DNA of 64,000 bases, taken from contig NC_062259.1 in assembly GCF_905475465.1 (NCBI RefSeq), positions 3,172,501 through 3,236,500 of the forward strand. Direction: 5' to 3'. The stretch is from Pieris napi (lineage: Eukaryota; Arthropoda; Insecta; Lepidoptera; Pieridae). Under the pieces are notes generated by a model. The model saw nothing but the letters and a program-made list of their open reading frames with translations. It was not told the DNA's origin and ran no database searches. The position numbers were made by a program, and so were the translations under genes. Below are positions 53,061-64,000 of this stretch, in pieces (positions within the stretch are counted from its first letter, which is position 1; every line of letters begins with the position of its first letter).

Positions 53061-55670
53061 TCTAAACAGGATCGAAAAAATTCAACCCAATTCAAATCAA
53101 TTGGTCAATTCACTTGTCAGATGTATAAATAATATTCAAAGACAATCGATTGTGGAATCTAAAATTGGGCGCAGACAAATCGGAACCACCAGCCTCCGAA
53201 GAACCTGCCTGCAGTCAGCGCACAATGGTGGCGAAAATAGGATTAGATAAATAGTTATATAAACAAAGGGCACTTTTAGCTGTTTAAGAACTTCTCATAA
53301 CAACTGACATCTGATATTTTTAGTAAATTTTCTGAAATACTTACTTGATTGTGCCACACCCCTTTTTGGATTGAGAATTAAAATAACGAATGCCGTTATA
53401 ATTGTATGTACTGTGTAATAGTTTACCTAATGTTACATAGTTACTTTCGCCTACGCCTATAAGAACTGCTTTGGTGGTCTCTTTTATCCACATGCTGACG
53501 ATATCGCTTTGGGGAGTTATGACATTCAATATAATATTGTCTGATAAATACCAAGAATGCAAAACAATGAAACAAACGTTACATTGTTTTAAGAAAATTA
53601 AAAATAAACAGAAGCTATTCGTGAAATGATAGCATTTAGCAACCGACAGATTATTAGCATGCTGCAATCTATTATTAGATTGAATTTTAGGAAATATTTT
53701 GTAGGATTTCTTCCCTTCTTTCTTTTCTTGTAAAAATTTAAAAATGGTGATGGGTTGTTACTTGTTAGACTTGAAATAGAATCAACTTGTGTGATAACTT
53801 TTGGCTTCCAAAGTGTAGTTTTCCAAGTAGGAAATCATTTGTTGATAAGATAACGGCAAGACCAAAATTCTCATACATGAAATCAATTTCTGGTTAATAT
53901 ACAAAAAGGCATGATAATTACAGTTTATATTTAAAATATTTATGACACATATTCTCTGGTAATACTTCATATTTCTAGCATGAAGTACAGTTTAAACTTG
54001 AATATTAGAAATGATAATAAATCAATACTATGACGCACTTTTAAACCACATCCACTCACAAAGCGACTACAAGTTGGGCGCTTTCTACGAAATAGCAAAC
54101 TTTTTATTTCTACTATAAATGACAAACCTCTGCAGGAACGAGCGAACTTCTTCAGGAACCTAAAAACTAAATAACTATATATTATAGTTTCAATCTCAGT
54201 TAAATACTATGTACTATGTACAGTATTTAACTGTATTTAACAGTATTTAGTATTGTTATGAAATTTCATAATTTTGTTTATAAATAGGTAAAATCGAAAC
54301 TAAGTTCAGGAATAATGTGAAGTCTAAATAGCAATTATAGATATTATTATTAAATAGTAATCATTGGTTATGGTAAAAGTGTTACTGGCTTACATTTTCG
54401 TGTTGATGTATTGATGAATACAAAGTCATAATGCCACAATTATTATTTTTGATACTCATAATACCTACGCATATATAAAATTTCTGCAAAGTTTGCGAGC
54501 CGAGGACGACAGCTAATGAAAAATATACTAGCTAGGAAATCCCAAGTAAGGGCCATGGAAATCAATACACCCATTCGAAGACGTCATTTAATCCTGCGAC
54601 TCGATTCTATTCACGGCATTATATTAAGTTTATAATCAATTCAGTTGCCGAGCGTGATTGATTTTTTCACAAGAGTTAGATAACTGTTATTACATCAGCT
54701 CTTACACAAATGACTCATTGAGATTTTCTGCCTATTGTCTAAGTGGAATATTAAAAATGATACTCCGTAAAAAAATAAATGTACAATAGAGAATAAAAGT
54801 CTATAATTACTGTTTAATTTATTTTTTATTTAAGTTTTAACACTTGCCTATATGAAAAGGCCTTGATATCCTGAATATACTGCCGTATCAAAAAGAACTA
54901 ATTATTTTCTACAAAAAATACTCTCCTTGGATTTAATATGACTAAAGCTATATATTATTTCTACACTTTTACTATTCGAATTGTTTACTTTTGTAAATTG
55001 AAGTGTTCATATTTTCCACGGTCTAAATGGATATACTTTGCCATGTGTGAAAATTATCAGTTGTCTAATAATATTTACACATGAGGATTGTATGTTTTTA
55101 TCTTGATATTTTAAAATTCAATCAAAACTCACGAACATTTTATCTTTTAGAAAAATATCAGGCGATCAGAATATAATGTCGTAACGACCTTCAATTTTAA
55201 CATGTGTCTGTTTGTTTATTATTTAGTGATCGTTAAACAAACAACTTGACGGGTCCATCTTACGAAATTACACGCCTTAGCTAAACTGTAAAGATTACCA
55301 CACAAAATGAGATGTCTTAGTTAGCATCAACAAAACAACCAGAAGGTCATTTGAGATGTGCAGTTTTCAAATTCTTAATTATTCATAGTTTATGTCACTA
55401 AAGTTACATTAAGTTTTATTGCTGATAATAAAAACAAATCTAGTAGTTTATCTTAACAAAGATTTTAAAGTTCACACAGAAAAGAATAGGTTTTGTTTCT
55501 TAAAAAAAACAAGGTCTATATAATGCAAAAAACAGTAATATCTTTAAAGTAAAAACAATTACAGTACTTATATGAAATATTATTAGTTTTTGTTTTGCCA
55601 AGTTGGCATTGTTTCAGCAGCTTTCAGTTATTTAGAATATTGATTTTTGATATACCCAGATGTATTTTAG
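53061..55670. other. trc 5' region intron, nothing coding recognised
   Basis: AT-rich. Contains a palindromic patch around 54190-54255 built on AGTATTTAACTGTATTTAAC. Reverse frames here (for example 53341-53667) lack splice support and similarity. Confidence 0.45.
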
Positions 55671-55674
55671 AGCA

Positions 55675-55895
55675 GGGTTGGTCTTAAGCATGCAACTCTG
55701 CATTCAAATCAACACAACAATAGATTTTTCCTATGGTGAAGGCAAACATTGTAACAAAACTTACATGTCTCAAACCTAAAATCTACATGTGTCAGACACA
55801 GAAAGCTAATCACCTACTTGTCTATAGAAAAAAAAGAGATAAATGAAACAAGAATAATCTGTGGCACAGACCTATGAAGGGCGCTACTGGATTAT
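55675..55895 (+). repeat. SINE copy, decayed
   Basis: Relative of the SINE at 11301: GCATGCAACTCTGCATTCAA, AAACTTACATGTCTCAAACC, GCTAATCACCTACTTG and GGGCGCTACTGGATTA in the expected order. The box B is mutated. Confidence 0.6.
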
Positions 55896-56014
55896 TATTA
55901 TTAATATAACATGGTTATTTACCATGTTTTTGCCATTGCAAACATATTATTTCCTTTTTTAAATTGATGTACAATGCACCATTGTCATTCGGTAAAAACA
56001 TTAAAATAATTTAC

Positions 56015-56095
56015 CTGGCGGTTGGGGAGCTGGAGGGGGTGTTTCTGGGGCCACCGTAGTGCCCGGGTTGATTTTTCCCCAAGACACGGCTCAGT
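56015..56095 (-). other. trc: Probable trc 5' exon, mostly untranslated
   Basis: A GC-rich 81-base block between a good acceptor (TTTTCAG) and donor (CCAG|GTAAAT) on the trc strand. Read in the trc frame it is open after its first codons and Pro-rich (PETPPPAPQPP). However, a TGA lies at its start, so it is 5' UTR unless an internal acceptor six bases on (ACTGAG) is used. It has no Met. Confidence 0.55.
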
Positions 56096-56099
56096 CTGA

Positions 56100-58241
56100 A
56101 AACAGTATCGCTTTATTATAAACACAATACCGTGAGTAGTTTTAAGACTTAACAGTAACTTTTTTTTGTATCTAATTGAAGAACTCAAGTTGAATTTAAA
56201 CTGACAAAACATATATATGAAGACTAACCTACTCAGCGTACCGTAGACTGATTTTAGTATGAACCTAAAATTATTTAATAGTTATTTGCATAGAAAATTT
56301 AAGACATAAAAATACACACAATTGCCAATTTTGATTAACATATTATATCAAACTACATCAGCAATAGAGTTCTGTGAAAAATGCTTAATATATCTTATTA
56401 ACAAAATAATTATCTTATATCAAAGACAAATGTTTTAGTAACATTGTATATTTTTATTACACAGGAAGAAATAAAGCTAGGTAATCTGAACACAGATAAT
56501 TTAGAATGAAGAAGTGAAATGAGAAGCATTAAAATAATTGAGAATGAGAAGTATCTCATTATGGTCTGAGTTACATAAAAGCATACTAAGTATATTAACA
56601 TTGAATAAATTTACACTTGTAGCTAATGATGGCCATGGCCACAGAACAATTGTGTCAATGAATCTGATCGGTACCCTATTCCTCAATTGTTAAATTGCAG
56701 TATTATACAAGCATTCCTGTCACAACACGTTCACACACATGTCAACTCATTTTAGTATACACTTAAGTAGTGTATACTTAAAATGAAGAAATATATTCAC
56801 AACATGCCCTAGTTTGTAAGGTATTTTTAGTATTTTGAACTGAAACTGTGCATTATTTTCACAATACTGGTCAATATTCCACGATAATGATAAGAGTCAT
56901 CTTCAACCATCATGCCTAGTAGAGCATCAATCCGATTACGAAATGCCAAACTCAATAACTGTGCACCGCAAAATTATGTAGAGATTGAATAATCGTGTTG
57001 ACCTGAGATAAAAGAGCGATTCTTATATGGATCATTAACATCTTCGTGATATTTTTAGATTAAGTCAATATTAATTAACGTAGTATAGAGTGAGAAAGAA
57101 AGATAACAGTCACCGTCTACAAACCTTGAGATGCACTTCCTCACAAAAATCCTGCTGATGGTTCCTAAGTCACCACACAGCACTAATAAATAAACAGCAT
57201 TAAAAACAATATGTTGAAGAAGGTTAATCGATAAATTACTATAACAATACTTTATTATAGCACGGAGTTATGGGCATACACAGAGGCCAGCGTCCTGTGT
57301 CACGTAGCTCATAAATCACTTCACCGTCACGAATTGTTAAAGCCTTTGTTAAAACAAATTACGAAAGCAAATTAACGGGATTTTACACAAGCAAGAGCGA
57401 CTTTAAGAAGTTGCACAAAGAAAGATGTCAGCGATCAGCGATGTCAGACGAACAGCGAACTTGAAACAACCATAGGTTAGTAATGTTATAGTAGACAGAT
57501 GTCGATAGAGATAAGTAGTCTGTGCCTTTACCGAGAGACAAAAGACAGCAGACATTGCCAACTGTCAAGTAACGAAAGGTTCACAGACTATAGGCCATTT
57601 CTTTATTACAGTGGGCGGATCGTAGAATTATGGTTAATTACATGAAATGGTGGACATCATTGAATTCTCAAACATGTTTTATTTTTATTTAGATAACCTA
57701 TCAAGAGGTCAATGTAGAGTTCAATTTGAGATAGATGTAACTGGCTGTCGTTATGAAATAACGACTAACCTAATTTTTTTTAATAATTATTTTATTTGTT
57801 GACTGATTCGGTTGTTACATAAAAAAAAAATAACCAGTTTAGTCGAAAACAATTTTTTAAGCTATCTGTCTTACATTTGGTCTGTACCAAATCTAGTACC
57901 GACCTGATGCGATAAATAATGTTACTTTTGTACGATACGATCACTTTATAAATTTATATCATAGCTTAATGATATACCATTAAGAGCTTGACGGTCAACC
58001 AATCCATGAAATGACAATTTCTGCGAGCGACGACATGATATAAATAATTACTTTTTGATAAGTAGATTTGTCATGAAGAGTAGTAGCAGTAGAGCTACAG
58101 TACGCCTAAAAAACTCTATAGAAATTTAAGAGGATGGTGGTATTGTATACAAAATATTTTTTTTATTACAACTAGTTTTGAGTAACAAAGCCCGCCGTAA
58201 GTTTTTCTTTCCGATGGAATCTAGGTATACACAAATAATAT
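56100..58241. other. Region upstream of trc, possible 5' end
   Basis: A moderately GC-richer stretch at 57280-57480 could be the trc promoter or first untranslated exon on the reverse strand, but no border is convincing. The rest is AT-rich. Confidence 0.35.
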
Positions 58242-59015
58242 TTATGCTCGACTAGCAATGGCCGCTAAGTCTTCAATAGCTCTATTTAGGGCTTGCTTCT
58301 CAAAATCTGGTGTAATGGACTTCCTGACATTGTTTAGAATCCAATCTATCATCCACTTTTGATGTATTCTATTCTCAACTCTGGTACGCTTTGCATGATA
58401 TTCCATCCGACCTTTTACTGCATTGAATACTAGCCTTAACCGCTCGCGATACGCTGCTTCAAGCTGCATAGCAACATTTTCTTTTTTAGCATCGAATAAC
58501 ATTTTTTGTCCAACAGCGCGCATTTGCATATCTTTTGAATCCTTTATTATTGTTTCGTAAAAGTTCATTTGATTTTTTCGGTCCTGTTCGAGCTCTTTCT
58601 CTATGGCATCTACTTGAGAGTCAAGAAATATGGCAAGATCGCGACCGAGTAACTTCGCACCTCCTGCTACCATTACGAATATGGAAAGCCCAGCATAATA
58701 TTCGTGTTCCATTATAAAAATTTCTTTACTTACAAAATAATTTGTTACAAGAAAACCAAATAAGTAGGGCCCAGATACCCCTGTTTTACTGTGGAAAAAC
58801 GTAAACCATTCTTCAGGAAACATAGCCATACGGACTTTTCCAGGCTCCCCTCGTTTTAATGCCGTACCACCTGAGGACCCCGATGCTTGAGATCCAGCCG
58901 AGGAGGCACTTACAGGTTTCTTACTTCCCGGACATGTTTTTGTGCGGGAAAATAACATTCGTGATTCTACTACTGCAGGCCCTAATTTGAGTATTTTATT
59001 TAAGAGCATACTCAT
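58242..59015 (-). CDS. ATPsynB-like: ATP synthase subunit b, mitochondrial (intronless, divergent)
   Basis: Subunit b forms the peripheral stalk that ties F1 to Fo in the mitochondrial inner membrane. The 257-residue frame starts with a basic, hydroxylated leader that suits a mitochondrial presequence, then a Ser/Gly-rich spacer (35-50). A conserved EEWFTFFHSKTGVSGPYLFG leads into a membrane helix pair (about 82-124, with SKEIFIMEHEYYAGLSIFVM), followed by a long helical stalk with MLFDAKKENVAMQLEAAYRE and a C-terminal NNVRKSITPDF. Length is close to the usual ~245-250. There are no introns, and the stalk looks more diverged than I would expect for the housekeeping copy, so it may be a retrogene or testis-type paralogue. 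A reverse-strand AATAAA with a following A run lies about 70 bases after the stop. Confidence 0.9.
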   Translation of the reverse strand: MSMLLNKILKLGPAVVESRMLFSRTKTCPGSKKPVSASSAGSQASGSSGGTALKRGEPGKVRMAMFPEEWFTFFHSKTGVSGPYLFGFLVTNYFVSKEIFIMEHEYYAGLSIFVMVAGGAKLLGRDLAIFLDSQVDAIEKELEQDRKNQMNFYETIIKDSKDMQMRAVGQKMLFDAKKENVAMQLEAAYRERLRLVFNAVKGRMEYHAKRTRVENRIHQKWMIDWILNNVRKSITPDFEKQALNRAIEDLAAIASRA

Positions 59016-59757
59016 GTAATAACTAAGTTACCACTGAATAGTAATAATAACTTTTTTACCTTTGATTTTACTATTTAATATGAATTTGACAGCGATGTTG
59101 GTTCAAACTTAGCCATAGATATCTATGCCTATAGATAAAGTAGAATTTCTACTAAGTTCTGTATACAACCGTATAGAACATTAATGGCTTAAGTCATGTG
59201 GTGCTAACGTACGTTTTTGCTTAAATTAGATGCTTGAACTCTGCTTTTGATTTTGACTGAAATTTAATATCATTTAAATGATTTAAGGTAATTTGAAAGT
59301 AGGGAACAATTCTTTCCCGTTTCAGCCTCCGGATTTTGTGAATGTTTCTTGAATAGCGAACTCACGTACTCTTGAGTACTTTAGTGAAGTAAAACCTTTA
59401 ATAAGTTAGATATCGAATTGTTATTAGTAAATGTCGTATAATTAAGATATTTTGATTAGTATTGCTTAAACCAAATCAGTTTTGATTTTTCATAAAATGA
59501 TTCAAAATAGGCCAATAATTTAATACCTACATTTAACCTAAAACATAACACAATGTGCTATTATTTTATTTCATGTCATCTATGTATTGATTACGAAAGT
59601 GCGGTCTGTTGTAGCGCAACTCGCCAGGCTTTAACGCGTTAGAATTTTCCTTTGGAAGATGGCGCGCAACGCATTTTTACTTTTTGCTTTATATCAAAAA
59701 GCTAAAAGGCTTGAGTTTGGCTTACCTTTATAAGTTTTTAATTTTAAACTGTAACCA
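59016..59757. other. Region upstream of the ATP synthase gene
   Basis: AT-rich. A palindromic patch TAGATATCTATGCCTATA-like lies at 59115-59140. No further gene. Confidence 0.45.
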
Positions 59758-60018
59758 ATGAGGGGCTTTAGCATGCGACTCTGTTCCCTGAGGTTTGAAT
59801 GGTGGTTGTACACCAATGGACTTTCTGTCTATGTGCGAATTTAACATTTGCTTGTAAAATGAAGACATCATAAGGAAACCGGCATACCTTAGACCAAAAA
59901 AGTCGTCGGCGAGTGTGAAGAACAGGATCACTTACTTGCCCATTAAGAAAAAATCAATGATAACGGTACTATCTGTATCCTAATAAAGAGTAGAAAGGTC
60001 GTAGAGCCACAGGTTTTT
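59758..60018 (+). repeat. SINE copy
   Basis: Copy of the 11301 family: GGGGCTTTAGCATGCGACTC, GTACACCAATGGACTTTCTG, ATAAGGAAACCGGCATACCT, AAAAAGTCGTCGGCGAGTGT and GATCACTTACTTGCC. The box B is degraded. Confidence 0.7.
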
Positions 60019-60071
60019 TTTAGTAACCAATTGTATTTCCATTTACGAATTGTTAGAATTTTTATATATTG

Positions 60072-60117
60072 CCGTGCCTGATATACGCATGTTTTGACAT
60101 GCTTATATCAGGCACGG
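60072..60117. other. Strong 20 bp hairpin
   Basis: The 20-base arm CCGTGCCTGATATACGCATG at 60072-60091 is followed, after a TTTTGA loop, by its reverse complement at 60098-60117, with one mismatch. It lies between a SINE and an RTE fragment. Not a rho-independent terminator, since this is a eukaryotic genome. It could be the end of a transposable element. Confidence 0.7.
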
Positions 60118-60124
60118 TCACTCA

Positions 60125-60510
60125 CTGATAAACAAGAAAACAGACTGAGAGTATGTCAGAATAGTATCGAAAGGAGTGGAAAGATAGAGTAAAACTAGAA
60201 GAAATAAACGACATGACAAAGTTTAGAAATGCTGTTACTTCTAGTAAAAGATTGAAATGGAAATGTACACTATGAGAGAAGATAAAGATAAATGGAGGGA
60301 AAAGGCGACGGAATGGTTTCCTCGCGACAAAAGAAAACGAGGAAGACAAATAAAGAGATGGGAAGATGATGTGCGAAGAGCAGCTGGCCCTACGTGGCTA
60401 CGTAAAGCTAGAAACAGAGAAGAGTGGAAGTTCTTAGAGAAGGCCTACTCGTATGTCCAAGGACAAGCTGTACCTATAACAGAAATTATACGACTTGCCG
60501 GTTAATTATT
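60125..60510 (+). pseudogene. RTE-type LINE, 3' coding end
   Basis: Includes an 82-codon frame with RKRGRQIKRWEDDVRRAAGP, then TWLRKARNREEWKFLEKAYS and a short tail before TAA at 60503. This is the canonical RTE C-terminus, and the best preserved of the three in the window. 5' parts are absent. Confidence 0.75.
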
Positions 60511-63500
60511 AGTGTTTATATTTTTTATTATTTTTTGTGTTAATTAGTACTTCACATTTGTATGTGCTAGTATAAGTACAGCAATAAAACCGACCGGAGT
60601 AGATGGAGAGGTTATTATATGTTAGCATCAGCAGTTTTGAGATTAGCGCCTGGTATAATATTAGGTATAAATGAAAAAAAAAATTAAATCTTCAGAATAT
60701 TTTTTTCCAAGTGACCAACATTGGACCGAGACAGTCGGCATGCGAATGGAACAGCGAACAAAGTTCTTCTCTTTATTGCATGAATAAACAATTTTGATTC
60801 AGCGACGCAATCGGAATCGTAGATTTGTAATTCAATTTGTAATCTATTCAAGTGATGTTGGGCGTGAATTATAATATTGATATTGTTTCACACATTTGAT
60901 TATATAGAGAATATCAAGAAAATGTTACATTCTTTTGTTTATGGTGTCTGGCCCATTCGATATTAAGTTTATGAAACAACATTTTATGAAATAAGTAATA
61001 GATGATGAATGAACGTTTAGCATTTTTCGTTGCTTAAGGATGTTTCTGTTGCCAATTCCTCATTAATAGATTACATTATAAATAAATAATATTAAAATTA
61101 ATTACCTACTTATTGTAAAGTCATGTCCTAAAGTGATCATCATTGATGGACCATTTTTAAAAATGCGGTAAAGTACTAGGGGCGACTGGCTATTTTATAT
61201 TATAACAATAACCATTTCATGAAATTAAATACCCTAACTTTTCATTTCCACCGCATTAGAAACCTGTGAACTGTAGTCGAATATGGTGCTAATAAGCCAA
61301 TCAGCAATTTCAAATTAATAATGGACACAATAATCAAGTTTATATTAAGTACGACAAATTAAAACGAAACAAAAAATTACGAGTATTTTCCCCTGAACCT
61401 GTAGCTAACTTTGAAAGTTGTCGTCTGAATATTCTGGGTGAAGTCAAAGCAAAGTTTTCCTAAGTTTATCACTTATTAATTCCCTTTCACCACTATTCAA
61501 TGTTAAAAGCGGTAATTTTTGTATTCAGGTTTCTTTAGTTACTTTTAGGTTCTTCGATATATTTTTTTTTCTGTACATGCACCTCCTGTAATGATTACAC
61601 TGAAAACATTTAAGAAAATTTTATTTTACCTTGTTTTATCTTTTTTATATTTTTTTATGTTTAGGACTCTCGTGAAGTCTCTAGATACATTTTTAATCAA
61701 ACATTTTAAAAACAGGTTTAATGCGTAAAAGTATTGCGTAACCTAAGTAAGGCGTAACTAAGCCAGGTACGACGTTGGCGTAATATAATGGGATTTAGGT
61801 TTTTCCTCAATGTAGACTTAAGTTAGACAGGCCCCACAAAAATATCAAAGGATAGCCAACAAAACAGATCTTGATAATATTATCGGAGATCAAAGATTGT
61901 GTATTATACGAAAGAAATCCCAAGACCGGCGAGGCGGTAATTTGGATATTTGCCAGCAGAGATGCGGAGCGGAGGATGGTTCTATCGACTTTCGTCATTA
62001 ATATTTTGAGTGTTATACCTATATAACGAAAAAATGAGTTAAGTTTGTTTGGTTCACGCTTTATAACGCAACAGCCATTCTCTATTACGAAGAAATATTT
62101 TCATATTTGGACACCAACAACATACTTAAGTGTTATTGTTTTTATAATCAGCTTACAAAACTAACATTTTGAGGTATCGAAATTACTAAGAAAGACACCT
62201 GAGGTCATAAACAGCCGTCTCGCCTTTGTTATTGTTAATTGGATTAACACGTGCGCCATTATTCCTAGTTTACATTGCCTGTCGCAGATTTTGGTCTCGG
62301 TTACTAAACGCACTATTGTCACTTACCGTGTAATCGTAAACAAACTTTGAAACTGACAAGATGGCCAGTAAAAGAAAAGCGTTATGTGTTAACGTAATTG
62401 GTTCAATTTGTTTTTTTCTCTCTCCCCTCCATATAACAAAAAGTCTCGATAACGAAAAAGTAATTCGGTCCCTTGAAATTCGTTATAAAGATTTTTCAGT
62501 GTATTTCTTAATTTTTTGATTCGTTTTAGTACCCATGTTTGACTGTCGATCGATTTTGCCCTTTCCCTCTCGATAGGTCGTGTCGGACAGAGTCCCATCA
62601 GGTATCGAGAGTTCTATACTTTTATGTCCCATCAGTAACAGAGATTGAGGTCACTGTGGCCGTCAGCCATAATTTATTGAAAAAAAATACTAATTAATTA
62701 GTTTTAAATGACCTTGTGTGTTTTTCGATAGTAGATTAATTGCCAAGTAGGCCAAATAGAATTTATAACAAGAACAATATTTTGATAAATTCGGAAATTA
62801 CTAATGTTAAAAAAAGCAAGAGGAAAAGGTCATAAATGGGTGTGTGATAAAGTTGTTATTAAGACGCCCACGAACTATCATTGGAGAGAACTTTAACGAA
62901 ACAACTGACAGCTGACATCAAGTTAATTGCCTTTAAAGTGTCAAGACGTGTTCTGGGAGTTGATATTGTTAGGCACTTTGATACTAACAATCTTAACTTC
63001 TACAATTTTGAGGCACGTAAAGACTTTGATCACGTAACATTTATTACAACTTACCTGACATTAACGTTGATTATGAAATCATATGTTGATGCTGCAATCT
63101 AAGTATACTTCTAAGATATACGCCATTGTGTATGTTAGAGTTCCATTACTTTAACTGTAGTAGTAGATTTTTTTATCACCGTGTTAAATCAATTTATTTA
63201 TCTTGAAAGAATGAAACTCACTGAAGTTTTAAGAGTTAGGTAATAAGTAATTATAGATAATATGTAATTTAGGCATTGAAGTGTCGTATGGTAGAACCAT
63301 ATGTATATTATTTTACACCTTCTAAACGGACTTTACAAACCCAAAGGAGCACTTATAAATTCGAGTTGTATTTTTCTTTTCGTATTCAAATAGAGCGCCT
63401 CCGTCCGTGAACCAAACTGTATGATCGAGGTGTCAAATGACACAGTACCTAATACTCACGCATTTAAAAACATGCATCATAGTACTAATTAAGAATTATG

Positions 63501-64000
63501 ATGCAATCTAAAACCGTTGATGAAAAGTTTTAAATTAAACATTTAACGATATAGAAAATTATGTCACAAAACTATGTCGTTATAGATCGCTGCCATGTAA
63601 TGTTTTCAAGGGGAAGGTGATTAGGTTTTTAAAGTTAAGGTGCTTTTATAGCGTGAGCGAGTATTTACTATTTAGACCATAAGTTTAACAATTATAAATG
63701 ACTTAACTTCTTATTATATATCTTAATTAAAGGATGTATTATTTATTATAATAAAAGAGTAAAAAGATTGATAAGATCTTTATTAAATATTGTTATATTA
63801 TACTGGGACAATTTGTCTTTACATATTATATCGAAACTACTTTCGCTGTAACAATATTGTCTAAATATGCAAACATTTAGTTTACATGCCGAAGCGCATG
63901 TTACGTTTGGTGCTATGATATTTCGTTGTTATCCATAGATATGCTGTAGTGTAATCCACCCAAAACCCTGAGATCTGGTTCGAACCTCGGCCCTTTTTTT
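60511..64000. other. Intergenic, nothing coding recognised
   Basis: About 3.5 kb of AT-rich DNA with no element I can name. At the very end (63971-63990) GGTTCGAACCTCGGCCC resembles a box B and may be the head of a SINE cut by the window edge. The short frames at 62389-62598 and 62881-63102 show no family features. Confidence 0.45.

Overview
This is a 64 kb piece of an animal nuclear genome, almost certainly from a moth or butterfly (Lepidoptera). The sequence is AT-rich, its genes are split by introns with GT...AG borders, and it is dense in short interspersed repeats that I recognise from general knowledge as typical of Lepidoptera. These are tRNA-derived SINEs, RTE-type LINE 3' ends, and non-autonomous elements ending in CTAGT that resemble Helitrons. 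No bacterial, organellar or CRISPR features were seen.

Three host genes can be read. (1) On the + strand, the ecdysone-induced nuclear receptor E78 (NR1E, Eip78C) runs from about 10.6 to 37.9 kb in eight coding exons that join in phase to 492 codons. An intron of 13.8 kb follows the proposed first coding exon. A 9.7 kb intron splits the DNA-binding domain directly after the first zinc finger. A perfect inverted-repeat-1 ecdysone response element lies in the first intron. (2) On the - strand, tricornered (trc, the NDR/STK38 kinase) runs from 52.2 down to 42.8 kb in nine coding exons giving 459 residues. A probable 5' non-coding exon lies at 56.0 kb. E78 and trc converge, with about 4.9 kb between their stop codons. 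(3) On the - strand at 58.2-59.0 kb is an intact, intronless gene for a divergent subunit b of mitochondrial ATP synthase, possibly a retrogene.

Layout: 0-10 kb is intergenic, with LINE debris and one apparently intact mariner-type transposon (3322-4617) that has matching TIRs and TA target duplications. 10.4-38.1 kb is E78, whose introns hold a SINE, a SINE carrying a nested 86 bp element, a repeat nest at 19.6-24.5 kb, a ~120 bp tandem triplication, a decayed second mariner and a hAT-type MITE with an 8 bp target duplication. 38.1-42.8 kb is repeat-poor intergenic DNA. 42.8-57.5 kb is trc, whose introns hold a Helitron-like element, an RTE fragment, a SINE and a remarkable long-TIR element (49657-50558) with a second, perfect 74 bp inverted repeat inside it. 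59.1-64 kb is intergenic, with a SINE, a strong short hairpin and another RTE fragment.

The three genes are not an operon or pathway. E78 acts in the ecdysone cascade, trc in NDR/Mob signalling for cell morphology, and the ATP synthase gene in mitochondria. The most useful observations are the E78 gene model with its first exon and candidate response element, the intact mariner, the double inverted-repeat element, and the intronless ATP synthase b paralogue.
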